From positions 51,713 through 114,803 of the forward strand of contig DCFQ01000007.1 of NCBI GenBank assembly GCA_002319915.1: DNA of 63,091 bases, written 5' to 3'. A program made the position numbers and the translations under genes. How positions within the stretch are numbered: the first letter of the stretch is position 1; each line of letters opens with the position of its first letter. Positions 1-8,332 of this stretch are shown here, piece after piece. A model generated the notes under the pieces. It worked only from the letters and a program-made list of their open reading frames with translations. It did not search any database and had not been told where the DNA came from. The stretch is from Bacteroidales bacterium UBA1800 (GTDB lineage Bacteria > Bacteroidota > Bacteroidia > Bacteroidales > VadinHA17).

Positions 1-20
1 GAGTGGTGAGTAGGGAGTTT

Positions 21-1193
21 TTAACCATTATATTCAAGCCGTTCCAGAGTCTTCCAGCATTGATAGAGGCCCCTGGGTACATGAAAGCATCCTTTCCATT
101 TGCCGCCCTTCAGGGGAAGAAGCACTTCCCCCTGCCTGTTGAGGTAGCCGTACCATTCAGGATACTCTTTGTCCTTGAAATGCTCCCAGGTGTAATCGTG
201 GATCTTTTCAAACCAGCTGAGGCACTCCTTTGAGCCTGTGAGCAGGTACCCCTTCAGCATCGAAATCAGCGTTTCGACATGGACCCACCACAGCTTCTGG
301 TCCCACTCGAGCTGCTGAACAGGATGGCCTTTCCTGTCGAGGAAATAGAAGATTCCACCGTACTTTTCATCCCAGCCGTATTCGGCCATGTGTACCGCGA
401 TCCCCGCCGCTTTCCTTATGAGCTCCGGATTTCCGAGGCGCTCGCCAAGATCCATGATGAACCACATAGCCTCAATTGCATGGCCCGGGTTCAGCACGCG
501 TCCTTCAAAAGTATCGGACAGTTCATTGGCGTTGGTCAGGTTCTCAACGACGATCCCCAGCTCAGGCCGGTAAAAGACATCCATGACCTCGTGAATGCAG
601 TCATTGATCGTTTTCTGAAGGAATTCCTTGTCGAGGAGGTGCTCTATCTCGAGCGAAAGATTGCAGAGGATCATCGGGAGCGCAAAGTTCTTAAGGCTCC
701 TGGTTCCCGGGTGCGATTTGTCCCACCTGCCTTTCGGATTGCCTGTCTTTGTAAGGATGATGTCAAACGTGGTCTTGGCAATTTCAGCATACTCCTGGTT
801 ACCCGTAGCCCTGGCAAGCTGTCCGAATGCCATGGCGGCAAAAGTATAGGAGAAGATATTGTAGGGTTCAATTATGGGCTTGCCTTCCCTTGTAAGTGAG
901 AAGTACCAGTTGTAATTCCCGTCATGGCCGAATCTCCTGAGGAACTCTGCACCCTGCAGCGCACACTGAAGCCATTCGGGCCTCTTTTCGATCCTGTTGT
1001 AGATCATCGAGAAGAGCCACACCTGGCGGCACTGGAGCCAGATGAACTTGTCGGTGTCGAAAATGTTTCCTTTCCTGTCGAGGCACGTGAAATAGCCCCC
1101 GAATTGCTTGTCCTGAGATTTTTCGAGCCAGAACGGGAGAACATTATCCAGCAATTCGTCCTTGTAAAGCTCCTTTAAATATTTGACATCCAT
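21..1193 (-). CDS. AGE-family N-acylglucosamine 2-epimerase
   Basis: 390-residue protein of the N-acylglucosamine 2-epimerase / cellobiose 2-epimerase family (alpha6/alpha6 barrel, cytoplasmic). It interconverts GlcNAc and ManNAc, or epimerises a related sugar at C2. Family hallmarks seen: aromatic-rich repeats, the NPGHAIE motif with His238, and a C-terminal His371 in KGCFHVPRG; these match the two catalytic His of the family. The NPGH-AIEAMW context resembles the GlcNAc 2-epimerase branch more than cellobiose epimerases. No signal peptide. It is the last gene of a tight minus-strand set, 13 bases after a sugar porter, which suggests the pair imports and epimerises one sugar. The ATG at 1193 is the only plausible start. 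The exact substrate is inferred. Confidence 0.88.
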   Translation of the reverse strand: MDVKYLKELYKDELLDNVLPFWLEKSQDKQFGGYFTCLDRKGNIFDTDKFIWLQCRQVWLFSMIYNRIEKRPEWLQCALQGAEFLRRFGHDGNYNWYFSLTREGKPIIEPYNIFSYTFAAMAFGQLARATGNQEYAEIAKTTFDIILTKTGNPKGRWDKSHPGTRSLKNFALPMILCNLSLEIEHLLDKEFLQKTINDCIHEVMDVFYRPELGIVVENLTNANELSDTFEGRVLNPGHAIEAMWFIMDLGERLGNPELIRKAAGIAVHMAEYGWDEKYGGIFYFLDRKGHPVQQLEWDQKLWWVHVETLISMLKGYLLTGSKECLSWFEKIHDYTWEHFKDKEYPEWYGYLNRQGEVLLPLKGGKWKGCFHVPRGLYQCWKTLERLEYNG

Positions 1194-1206
1194 TGTAATA
1201 TTTTTT

Positions 1207-2625
1207 TCAGTTTCTTTTTCCCTTCATCAGCCACATTTCTTCAATTTCCTCGAGCGATTTTCCGGCAGTCTCGGGTAAAAGCTTCCATACGATGAGGATG
1301 TACGGAATGCACATCAGGGCGAAGAGCCAGAATGTTCCTGTTGGCGTGAGGCGAGCGAGCATGACCGGGGTGAGCTGGCCGATGAGGTAGGTGCCTATCC
1401 ACAGCGAAAGCCCGGCGATCGACATTGCCGCACCTCTTACCCTTACCGGGTACATTTCCGAAAGAAGCACGAAGATGACTGCGCAGATTGAAATCGCACA
1501 GAAGAATATGTAGAGAAGGAAGAACACAAGAAGGAATACATGCGGAAGGTTGAGCCGGTCCCCGGCTGAAAAGTAGATACCGATCAGGACGAGTGTGATG
1601 ATCATTCCCGATACTCCCCAGTAAACAAGCTTTTTGCGTCCAACTTTATCGATAATGATCAGTGCAAGGACCGTGGTCAGCATGTTCACAAGCCCCACCA
1701 GGACCTGGTAGAACAGGGAATCCCCGCTCGAAAGCCCGGTCTCCCTGAATATCGTCGGGCCGTAATAAAGGACCGCATTAACCCCCATGAACTGCCCTAG
1801 CATCGCCAGCGCCACACCGATGAAGAGGGCAAGGCGGAAACCGGGCTGGAACAACATCTTCCAGTCTGATGCCACTTCGCCGGCAATCAGGTTCTTCACG
1901 TTGACGACCTGGTTGGCGGCTTCCCGGTCGCCGAAGATCTTCTTCAGGATGGATGTGGCTTTGGCTTCTTTTTGCCTGACTATGAGCCATCTCGGGCTTT
2001 CGGGTATGAAGAACAATGTGACCAGGAACAGAAGTGCTGGAAGGGATTCCATTCCCAGCATTCCCCTCCAGACTTCGGAACCGAAGAACTTGCCGTAAAG
2101 CCCCCCGGTTGCACCCCTTGATACCAGGATTTCGGAATATTTAAGCAGGCCGAAATTGGCAAGGTAGGCACCGAGGAATCCGATCGTGATGGCAAGCTGA
2201 TACATCGATACAAGCCGTCCACGTATGGCCGGGATGGAGACCTCTGCAATATACAGCGGTGAAACGACCGATGCAACACCGATCCCTATTCCTCCCACGA
2301 TCCTGGCAATGACCAGCTGGTTGACTGAGCCTGAGACCATGCAGCCGATGCCGGAAACCGAGAAAAGGATGGAAGAGAGGAGCATGACGAATTTACGTCC
2401 GAACCTGTCGCTCAATGAGCCGGCAAATATTACCCCGGCAATTGATCCGACAAGAGCGCAGCCTACGTACCAGCCTTTTGTTATATCAGTGAGACTGAAC
2501 TGGGTTGAGACCTGATCGACGGTCCCTGAAATGACAGCAGTATCGTAACCGAACAGGAATCCCCCGAGAGATGCCACAAGGGAAAGCCAGATTACAAAGC
2601 CTAATTGATTCGACCTTTCCCCCAT
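1207..2625 (-). CDS. MFS sugar porter (XylE/GLUT-like)
   Basis: 472-residue inner-membrane transporter of the sugar porter family of the major facilitator superfamily, probably a sugar:H+ symporter. Seen: the N-terminal GGFLFGYDTAVISG signature in TM1, the DRFGRK loop between TM2 and TM3, PESPRWL at the end of TM6, DKVGRKKL in the second half, and PETAGKSLEEIE at the C-terminus, all diagnostic for sugar porters. About 12 hydrophobic segments. It begins 2 bases after the upstream DUF4434-like gene and ends 13 bases before the epimerase gene, so the three are probably co-transcribed. Substrate cannot be read from sequence; the epimerase suggests a hexose or N-acetylhexosamine. Confidence 0.92.
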   Translation of the reverse strand: MGERSNQLGFVIWLSLVASLGGFLFGYDTAVISGTVDQVSTQFSLTDITKGWYVGCALVGSIAGVIFAGSLSDRFGRKFVMLLSSILFSVSGIGCMVSGSVNQLVIARIVGGIGIGVASVVSPLYIAEVSIPAIRGRLVSMYQLAITIGFLGAYLANFGLLKYSEILVSRGATGGLYGKFFGSEVWRGMLGMESLPALLFLVTLFFIPESPRWLIVRQKEAKATSILKKIFGDREAANQVVNVKNLIAGEVASDWKMLFQPGFRLALFIGVALAMLGQFMGVNAVLYYGPTIFRETGLSSGDSLFYQVLVGLVNMLTTVLALIIIDKVGRKKLVYWGVSGMIITLVLIGIYFSAGDRLNLPHVFLLVFFLLYIFFCAISICAVIFVLLSEMYPVRVRGAAMSIAGLSLWIGTYLIGQLTPVMLARLTPTGTFWLFALMCIPYILIVWKLLPETAGKSLEEIEEMWLMKGKRN

Positions 2626-2627
2626 GG

Positions 2628-3725
2628 CTAAGCAATATTGAAATATTCCCTGTACCTGTCGTAAAGATGTCCTGCCTGCAGGTATGCCGACTGGGGGCTC
2701 ATGAAGTGGGAAAACTCGAAGGTTATGCCCTTGTCATAACCCGCCCTTTTCGCTGCCTCGAGCTTCAGCCGGAGCTTGTCGAACTTGATGGGAAGGAACC
2801 TTATTGGCATGTCGCGGTCGAATGTCTCGGCATTGGTCCAGCACTTCATGTTGTACTTGTCGGCCATCTTCTTGTTGACCGTGAAGAATGCATCCAGCTC
2901 GTCATAATCTATGTGCCCGTCCTGGAATGCGCAGGCATCCACTACATCATGTATCCCGTCGAAAATCTCGTTCCATTCCCTTTCGTGCTCCAGGACCGAA
3001 ACTGCATTCGCCTTTGTAAGGTTTTCGCCTGCCGCCTCGACTGCCTTTTTCCCGTCTATCCAGGGGGATATGAAAGTCGGCAAGCCACCGGAAACATCCT
3101 TGCACTGCTTTCCCATTGCATGGAAGGCCCCGATCGCACCTTTCGTCTTCCGGCTTATCTCGCCGCTGATGTACCAGCCCTGGAAGCTCTTGTGCCTGGT
3201 CCCGTAGTTCTTCCAGACCTCATCGATGACATATTTATTGTCCTCGATCTCCCAGGTCATATCGCCCGTGTCCCAATATCTTCCGGAATCATAAAGGCCG
3301 AAATAGAATTTCATTCCATATTTGGACGACAGCCTGAGATACATATCCAGCAGGTCGACTGATGGCATGTAGCACCCTTTCTTTAGCAGGTACTCCGACG
3401 GCCATGTTATGAATTTCCTGTATCCCGAACGGATCATTATGACCGTATCGATACCGATCGCTTTCATATAACCGAATTCCCTGTCCCATTCCTTCTCCCC
3501 CCAGTTCTGATGAGGGATATCGTGTGAAATTTCATCAAGGAAAGTCCCCGTTATCAGCAGCCCGTTATTCTTTGGCACAATTAGCTTGCTTTCAATCTTC
3601 CCTTCAGCAACTTTCTGATCTGAGGCTGAGCTTCCCGCGCAGGCTGCCAGTGGCACCGACATGGCCGCCATTCCGGTAAGAGCGCTCCTTGAGATAAAAT
3701 CCCGCCTCGATTGTTTGTTTCCCAT
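2628..3725 (-). CDS. Tat-exported DUF4434-like TIM-barrel protein
   Basis: 365 residues. The N-terminus carries a twin-arginine motif (SRRDFISRSALTG) followed by a hydrophobic stretch and AACAGS, so it is exported folded and may be lipidated at the Cys of AAC. The body (GTFLDEI..., WDREFGYMKAIGIDTVIMIRSGY, KFYFGLYDSG, GWYISGEI) resembles DUF4434, a glycoside-hydrolase-like TIM barrel; acidic residues in GWYISGEIS and TNAETFD could be catalytic. It starts 21 bases after sdhB, but function links it to the sugar porter and epimerase downstream. Family assignment is by recognition of these motifs; enzymatic activity is inferred. It could be a GH-A clan hydrolase not assigned to a named family. 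Confidence 0.65.
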   Translation of the reverse strand: MGNKQSRRDFISRSALTGMAAMSVPLAACAGSSASDQKVAEGKIESKLIVPKNNGLLITGTFLDEISHDIPHQNWGEKEWDREFGYMKAIGIDTVIMIRSGYRKFITWPSEYLLKKGCYMPSVDLLDMYLRLSSKYGMKFYFGLYDSGRYWDTGDMTWEIEDNKYVIDEVWKNYGTRHKSFQGWYISGEISRKTKGAIGAFHAMGKQCKDVSGGLPTFISPWIDGKKAVEAAGENLTKANAVSVLEHEREWNEIFDGIHDVVDACAFQDGHIDYDELDAFFTVNKKMADKYNMKCWTNAETFDRDMPIRFLPIKFDKLRLKLEAAKRAGYDKGITFEFSHFMSPQSAYLQAGHLYDRYREYFNIA

Positions 3726-3746
3726 AGATCTCCTTTATAGTTTGGT

Positions 3747-4481
3747 TTAATAAGCTTTATAGTATTCGCGATAGAGCCTGGCAATATTAGTGATTTTTAT
3801 CTGTTTCGGGCATTCTGCTTCACATGCCCCGGTGTTCGAGCAATTCCCGAAACCGAGCTCATCCATCTTTTCAACCATGGTGCGCACGCGTTCCTTTGCC
3901 TCCGCCTTTCCCTGCGGCAGGAGGACAAACTGTGAGATCTTCGCGGAAACAAAAAGCATTGCGGAAGCATTCTTGCATGCAGCGACACACGCTCCGCAAC
4001 CGATGCATATCGAAGAGTCGAATGCAGCATCGGCATTCTTCCTCGGGACTGTGATCGAGTTAGCCTCGGGGGCTCCTCCGGTATTGACAGAAATGAATCC
4101 ACCCGCAATCTGTATCTTGTCAAATGCGCTCCTGTCGACGATAAGGTCCTTTATTACCGGGAATGGCTTTGCCCTCCAGGGTTCGATCCAAACCGTTTCC
4201 CCGTCCCTGAAATGCCTCATGGAGAGATGGCAGGTCGTTATTGCGGGCACCGGGCCATGCGGATGCCCATTGATGTACATGCCGCACGATCCGCAGATCC
4301 CTTCCCTGCAGTCGTGGTCGAAAGCGACCGGGTCTTTGTCTTCTTCGACGAGCTTTTTGTTCAGGGCGTCAAGCATCTCAAGGAATGACATCTCCGGGGA
4401 AACATCGTCCATTTTAAAGGTTTCAAAAGTCCCCTTCGCCCTGGCATTCTTCTGCCTCCAGATCTTTAATGTTAGTTTCAT
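3747..4481 (-). CDS. sdhB: Succinate dehydrogenase/fumarate reductase iron-sulfur subunit
   Basis: 244-residue iron-sulfur subunit passing electrons between the flavoprotein and the membrane quinone site. Three cluster motifs are visible: the [2Fe-2S] site CREGICGSC...C (Cys58, 63, 66, 84), CIGCGACVAAC for the [4Fe-4S] cluster, and CSNTGACEAECP for the [3Fe-4S] cluster. Length and the HDCREG context fit the Bacteroidota-type SdhB/FrdB. It follows sdhA after 220 bases filled with tandem repeats (4497-4703). The enzyme can run as fumarate reductase in anaerobes; direction cannot be told from sequence. Confidence 0.95.
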   Translation of the reverse strand: MKLTLKIWRQKNARAKGTFETFKMDDVSPEMSFLEMLDALNKKLVEEDKDPVAFDHDCREGICGSCGMYINGHPHGPVPAITTCHLSMRHFRDGETVWIEPWRAKPFPVIKDLIVDRSAFDKIQIAGGFISVNTGGAPEANSITVPRKNADAAFDSSICIGCGACVAACKNASAMLFVSAKISQFVLLPQGKAEAKERVRTMVEKMDELGFGNCSNTGACEAECPKQIKITNIARLYREYYKAY

Positions 4482-4496
4482 AGCTTTATTATGTTC

Positions 4497-4596
4497 TGCA
4501 AGTTTTGTATGTCATGCAGGTTTTGTTTGTCATGCAGGTCTTAAATGTCAAGCATTGTTCTGCAAGTTTGGCCAGTCATGCAGGTTTTGAATGACT
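4497..4596. repeat. 18-bp tandem repeat, left arm of sdhA-sdhB spacer
   Basis: Imperfect units with consensus TGCAGGTTTTGNNTGTCA start at 4497, 4515, 4533, 4561 and 4579; a degenerate 10-base piece lies at 4551-4560. On the opposite strand each unit contains the CAAAACCTGCA core that makes up the right-arm array at 4614-4703, so the two arms can pair as one long imperfect hairpin in the sdhCAB transcript. Nothing coding was found here. Confidence 0.85.
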
Positions 4597-4613
4597 TTAT
4601 TAGTCACGACTTA

Positions 4614-4703
4614 CAAAACCTGCAGGACTAGCAAGACCTGCAAGACCTGCAAAACCCGCAAAATCCGCAAAACCTGCACGACCTGCGCGACCTGCGCGAC
4701 CTT
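4614..4703. repeat. 9-bp tandem repeat, right arm of sdhA-sdhB spacer
   Basis: Ten consecutive 9-base units of the type CAAGACCTG (variants CAAAACCTG, CAAAACCCG, CAAAATCCG, CACGACCTG, CGCGACCTG, CGCGACCTT). The array runs into the sdhA stop codon (complement of 4702-4704). Because the period is a multiple of three, the plus strand happens to read as Lys-Thr-Cys repeats, but no gene there is credible. The array is complementary to the 18-bp array at 4497-4596. Confidence 0.9.
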
Positions 4704-6621
4704 ACTTATAGCTTCTCTCCTTTACCTCGACCTCCTCGAACTTCAGCTCTTCCTTATGCAGGATATGCGGCTTGCCTTCCCCTACATGTTCCCATGCTGC
4801 CACATAGGCAAAATCCCTGTCATTGCGCCTGGCCTCTCCCTCGGCCGTCTGATACTCCTCCCTGAAATGGGCTCCGCACGATTCCTTCCTGTTGAGGGCG
4901 TCGTTTATCAGGAGCTCGGCGAGCTCGAAATAATCTGCGACCCTGCCGGCCTTTTCCAGCTCGTAGTTATATTCGTTCCTTGTGCCGGGGATATTAAGGT
5001 CGTGCCAGAATTCATTCTTCAATTCCATGACAAGCCCAAGCGCTTTTTGGAGCCCCTCCTCATTTCTCGACATGCCGCAATGGTCCCACATGATCTTTCC
5101 CAGCCTTTTATGGAATGACGACGCTGTCTGCGTCCCCTTTACCGACATCAGTTTTTCGAGGCGGTCCACGGCGTTCTTCTCGGCTTCCTCAAATTCCGGA
5201 ATACCGATACTGATCCTGGGCACCCGTATCTGATCGGCCAGATAGTTGCTTATGGTATTTGGAAGGATGAAATAGCCGTCGCCTGCAGCCTGCATCAGGG
5301 AGCTTGCGCCGAGCCTGTTTGCACCATGGTCGGAGAAGTTTGCTTCCCCGATCGCATAAAGTCCGGGAATAGTCGTCATGAGTTCATAGTCGACCCAGAG
5401 GCCTCCCATGGTATAATGGCCTGCAGGGTATATCCTCATAGGCTCCTCATAGGGATCGATCCCCGTGATTGTCCTGTACATTTCAAAGAGGTTGCCGTAT
5501 TTGTTCTCGATTGATTTCTTCCCCTGCTTCATTATTGCATCCCTGAAATCGAGGTTGACCGAAAGCCCCGAATCACCGACCCCATAGCCGGCGTCGCACC
5601 TCTCCTTCGATGCCCTCGATCCTACATCCCTCGGGACGAGGTTCCCGTATGCCGGGTACCTGCGTTCAAGAAAATAATCCCGTTCCTCCTCGGGGATACT
5701 ATTAGCCGGCCGTTTGTCTCCTTTTTTCAGAGGAACCCACATCCTCCCGTCATTTCTCAGCGATTCTGACATGAGTGTCAGTTTTGACTGGAATTCATTA
5801 AGCTGCGGGACGCTGGTAGGGTGGATCTGGATAAAGCTGGGATTGGCAAAGAAGGCTCCCTTTTTATGGGCTTTCCAGGCTGCCGAGGCATTTGAGTTCA
5901 CGGCGAGGGTAGAGAGGTAGTAAATTGTCCCGTATCCACCGGTTGCTAGGACCACAGCATGGGCCGAATGACGTTCGATCTCGCCGGTGAGCAGGTTCCG
6001 TACGATTATTCCCCTGGCCCTGCCGTCGACAACGACCAGGTCAAGCATTTCCCTTCTCGGGTACATCAACACGCTGCCCTTCCTGATCTGGCGGTTCAGC
6101 GAAGAGTAGGAACCGAGCAGGCACTGCTGGCCGGTCTGACCCTTTGCGTAAAAGGTACGAGAGACCTGGACTCCCCCGAACGACCGCGTGTCGAGGGTGC
6201 CCCCGTAATCCCGGGCAAATGGGACGCCGAGAGCCGTGTAGTGATCGATCACCTGGTTGCTCACTTCGGCTGCCCTATAGACATTCGCCTCGCGGGCACG
6301 GTAATCCCCGCCCTTGATCATGTCGTAAAAGAGGCGGTAAGTGCTGTCGCCGTCGTTCTGGTAGTTCTTTGATGCGTTTATACCTCCCTGGGCAGCAACT
6401 GAATGGGCACGGCGAGGCGAATCCTGGTAGCAGAAGTTTTTGACGCTGTACCCGAGCTCCCCCAGGGCTGACGCGGCCGAAGCGCCGGAGAGACCGGTCC
6501 CGATAACGATTATGTCAAGCTTCTTCTTGTTTGCAGGATTCACCAGCTTGACGGATGCCTTGTATTTCGTCCATTTCTGCGACAACGGACCAGCAGGGAT
6601 TTTCGAATTGAGTTCTGTCAT
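4702..6621 (-). CDS. sdhA: Succinate dehydrogenase/fumarate reductase flavoprotein subunit
   Basis: 639-residue FAD-containing catalytic subunit; oxidises succinate to fumarate or the reverse. Seen: the N-terminal dinucleotide fold VIGTGLSGASAASALGELG, the RRAHSVAAQGGINA region holding the His to which FAD is covalently attached, the HPTSVPQ substrate region, and the late GLYAIGEANFSDHGANRLGASSL FAD contact motif. Length is in the normal range of the Bacteroidota/epsilon-type enzymes. It begins 12 bases after sdhC. Its 3' end is abutted by a 9-bp tandem array reaching toward sdhB. Confidence 0.96.
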   Translation of the reverse strand: MTELNSKIPAGPLSQKWTKYKASVKLVNPANKKKLDIIVIGTGLSGASAASALGELGYSVKNFCYQDSPRRAHSVAAQGGINASKNYQNDGDSTYRLFYDMIKGGDYRAREANVYRAAEVSNQVIDHYTALGVPFARDYGGTLDTRSFGGVQVSRTFYAKGQTGQQCLLGSYSSLNRQIRKGSVLMYPRREMLDLVVVDGRARGIIVRNLLTGEIERHSAHAVVLATGGYGTIYYLSTLAVNSNASAAWKAHKKGAFFANPSFIQIHPTSVPQLNEFQSKLTLMSESLRNDGRMWVPLKKGDKRPANSIPEEERDYFLERRYPAYGNLVPRDVGSRASKERCDAGYGVGDSGLSVNLDFRDAIMKQGKKSIENKYGNLFEMYRTITGIDPYEEPMRIYPAGHYTMGGLWVDYELMTTIPGLYAIGEANFSDHGANRLGASSLMQAAGDGYFILPNTISNYLADQIRVPRISIGIPEFEEAEKNAVDRLEKLMSVKGTQTASSFHKRLGKIMWDHCGMSRNEEGLQKALGLVMELKNEFWHDLNIPGTRNEYNYELEKAGRVADYFELAELLINDALNRKESCGAHFREEYQTAEGEARRNDRDFAYVAAWEHVGEGKPHILHKEELKFEEVEVKERSYK

Positions 6622-6633
6622 TTCGTTCGTGAT

Positions 6634-7278
6634 CTATCTGAAAAGCCAAATGATTACCAGTATCAGGGCAAAGCCTGCCGGAATTAACACCGAATATAAA
6701 AGGGCTGCAGCTTTTACCACCGGGGTCCAGATCCTGTGGTTAAGGCCAAGGGTCTGGAAGGCAGAATAAATGGCGTGGTAAAGATGCAAGCCGAGGAGGC
6801 CGAAGCAAGCCAGGTAGATAATGTCGTAGGCGGGGATCCTGAACAGGTCGTGGGCGACCTTATAAAAGTCGTCAGGGTTGCCTTTTACAAACCCCAGGCG
6901 GATAAAAAAGAAATTGAAGAAATGAAATACCAGGAAGGTCAGGATCGTCGCCCCCGTCCAGATCATGAATTTTGAGAAGAATGAGGTCTCTGCCTTGTTC
7001 CCGCTGATATAACCGACGGGCCTCGCAAGCCAGTTCCGGATCTGAATGTAAATGCCCCAGCTGAGATGGATCAGAATAGCGCCGAACAGGACGATCTCTA
7101 TGATCCTGATAACCGGGAATGTCGCCATAAAATGTGCCGCATTGTTGAAAGGTCCGGGATCACTTTTCAGCAGCATGAGGTTGATCGCAAGATGCACCGG
7201 CAGGAACATCAAAAGGAAAAGCCCTGCCAGGGCCATTATGAATTTCTTCGATACTGAAGATGCAATAACTTTATTCAT
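6634..7278 (-). CDS. sdhC: Succinate dehydrogenase cytochrome b subunit
   Basis: 214-residue membrane anchor with about five transmembrane helices (near residues 10-30, 55-78, 105-130, 150-170 and 188-210). This is the single-subunit, di-haem type found in Bacteroidota. His residues inside the helices (HLAINL, HLSWGIY, FHFFNFF, HLYHAIYSAFQTLGL) are the expected haem ligands. First gene of the sdhC-sdhA-sdhB order; 223 bases separate it from the divergent hydrolase gene at 7502. No clear TAnnTTTG promoter was found on its strand in that gap. Confidence 0.94.
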   Translation of the reverse strand: MNKVIASSVSKKFIMALAGLFLLMFLPVHLAINLMLLKSDPGPFNNAAHFMATFPVIRIIEIVLFGAILIHLSWGIYIQIRNWLARPVGYISGNKAETSFFSKFMIWTGATILTFLVFHFFNFFFIRLGFVKGNPDDFYKVAHDLFRIPAYDIIYLACFGLLGLHLYHAIYSAFQTLGLNHRIWTPVVKAAALLYSVLIPAGFALILVIIWLFR

Positions 7279-7412
7279 AGGTTACCGAACTATTAAATTC
7301 ACCTGTCAGATATGGGAACCGGCTGTTAATAAGGTGAAATAGTACCTTAAGCTGTCAGGTCAACTTTATAAATTTAAAACAGTCAGTATAAAAATAAAGT
7401 TATTTAGTCATA

Positions 7413-7425
7413 TTATCAATGATAA
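7413..7425. promoter_or_regulatory. Short palindrome TTATC-AAT-GATAA in divergent spacer
   Basis: A 13-base inverted repeat (TTATC, 3-base spacer, GATAA) between sdhC and the divergent hydrolase gene, ending 2 bases before a possible -33 TTTG at 7428-7431. It has the size and place of a dimeric regulator site, but no known consensus matches it fully. Confidence 0.3.
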
Positions 7426-7427
7426 CG

Positions 7428-7456
7428 TTTGAGTATATTTATTAAATGTAAGTTTG
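7428..7456 (+). promoter_or_regulatory. Bacteroidota-type promoter for the alpha/beta hydrolase
   Basis: TTTG at 7428-7431, 17 bases, then TAAGTTTG at 7449-7456, matching the -33 TTTG and -7 TAnnTTTG elements of the Bacteroidota primary sigma factor. Predicted start of transcription is near 7463, about 40 bases ahead of the ATG at 7502. Confidence 0.5.
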
Positions 7457-7501
7457 TCGCAATATGCTCTGATAATCAGATACAAATAATCCTGAGACGA
7501 C

Positions 7502-8299
7502 ATGAAGTACTATGTTCATTACCGCGGCGGGAAAATCTATTATTCGGATATCGGGAAGGGTCATCCCGTAATTCTTCTCCACGGATACCTGGAATCCTCT
7601 GAGGTCTGGTCGGGCTTTGCAAAAAAGCTCTCCGGAAGCTTCAGGGTGATATCGGTCGATCTTCCGGGACATGGCCTTTCATCGATCTATATGGAATGCC
7701 ATACGATGGAATTCATGGCTTCGATGTTAAAAGGGCTGATCGAGTGCCTGAACATCCAGAAGGTATTTCTTACAGGTCATTCCCTCGGGGGTTATATCAC
7801 TCTGTCATTTCTGGAACAATTTCCTGAAATGCTGAGCGGTTACTGCCTGTTCCATTCCCACCCGTTTGCAGATCCTCCGGAGGTTATCAATAAGAGGGAA
7901 CGGGAAATCAGGATCGTCAGGGCGGGGAAGAAATTCCTGATGTATCCCGACAATGTCACAAAGATGTTTGCAACTGCAAACCTCCCTAAATTCGGGGAGG
8001 CGGTGCAGCATTCCAAGGACATTGCCTCAAAGCTTCGCGATGAAGGGATCATATCTGTCCTTAACGGAATGATTCTCAGGCCCTCGAGATTATCCGTGAT
8101 GGAAAAAAGCAGGGTGCCGTGCCTTTGGATCCTCGGAAGCATGGATAATTACATCCAGGCTGAAACCGTGAGCAAAAAAGTAAGCCTTCCTGCAAATGCC
8201 AGGCTTGTCATCCTTGAGAATTCCGGGCATATGGGATTTGTAGAGGAAGAGGAGCTCTCAGCGGAAATAGTAAGCGATTTTGTAAAGGGAGTGCTTTAA
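7502..8299 (+). CDS. Alpha/beta hydrolase
   Basis: 265-residue alpha/beta-fold hydrolase without a signal peptide. Seen: the oxyanion region HGYLESSEVW, DLPGHGLSS, the nucleophile elbow GHSLGG with Ser94, a late Asp in LGSMDNY and the catalytic His in NSGHMGFVEE, so the triad is complete. Similar to the general esterase/hydrolase group around MenH and haloperoxidase-like proteins; substrate unknown. It stands alone on the plus strand, convergent with the S41 protease gene 33 bases downstream. Confidence 0.88.
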   Translation: MKYYVHYRGGKIYYSDIGKGHPVILLHGYLESSEVWSGFAKKLSGSFRVISVDLPGHGLSSIYMECHTMEFMASMLKGLIECLNIQKVFLTGHSLGGYITLSFLEQFPEMLSGYCLFHSHPFADPPEVINKREREIRIVRAGKKFLMYPDNVTKMFATANLPKFGEAVQHSKDIASKLRDEGIISVLNGMILRPSRLSVMEKSRVPCLWILGSMDNYIQAETVSKKVSLPANARLVILENSGHMGFVEEEELSAEIVSDFVKGVL

Positions 8300-8332
8300 A
8301 GCAAGGCTTCCCATGAGCAACACCTTCCGGGA

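Noticed and set aside
4591..5118. Open frame on the plus strand starting with Lys-Thr-Cys repeats
   Set aside because: It is created by the 9-bp tandem array and then runs antisense through sdhA; no start signal and no protein-like character.
1..7278. A sialic-acid nan operon (epimerase plus MFS porter)
   Set aside because: The porter is of the sugar porter family, and no lyase, sialidase or sialic acid transporter is present, so only a general amino-sugar or hexose role is supported.
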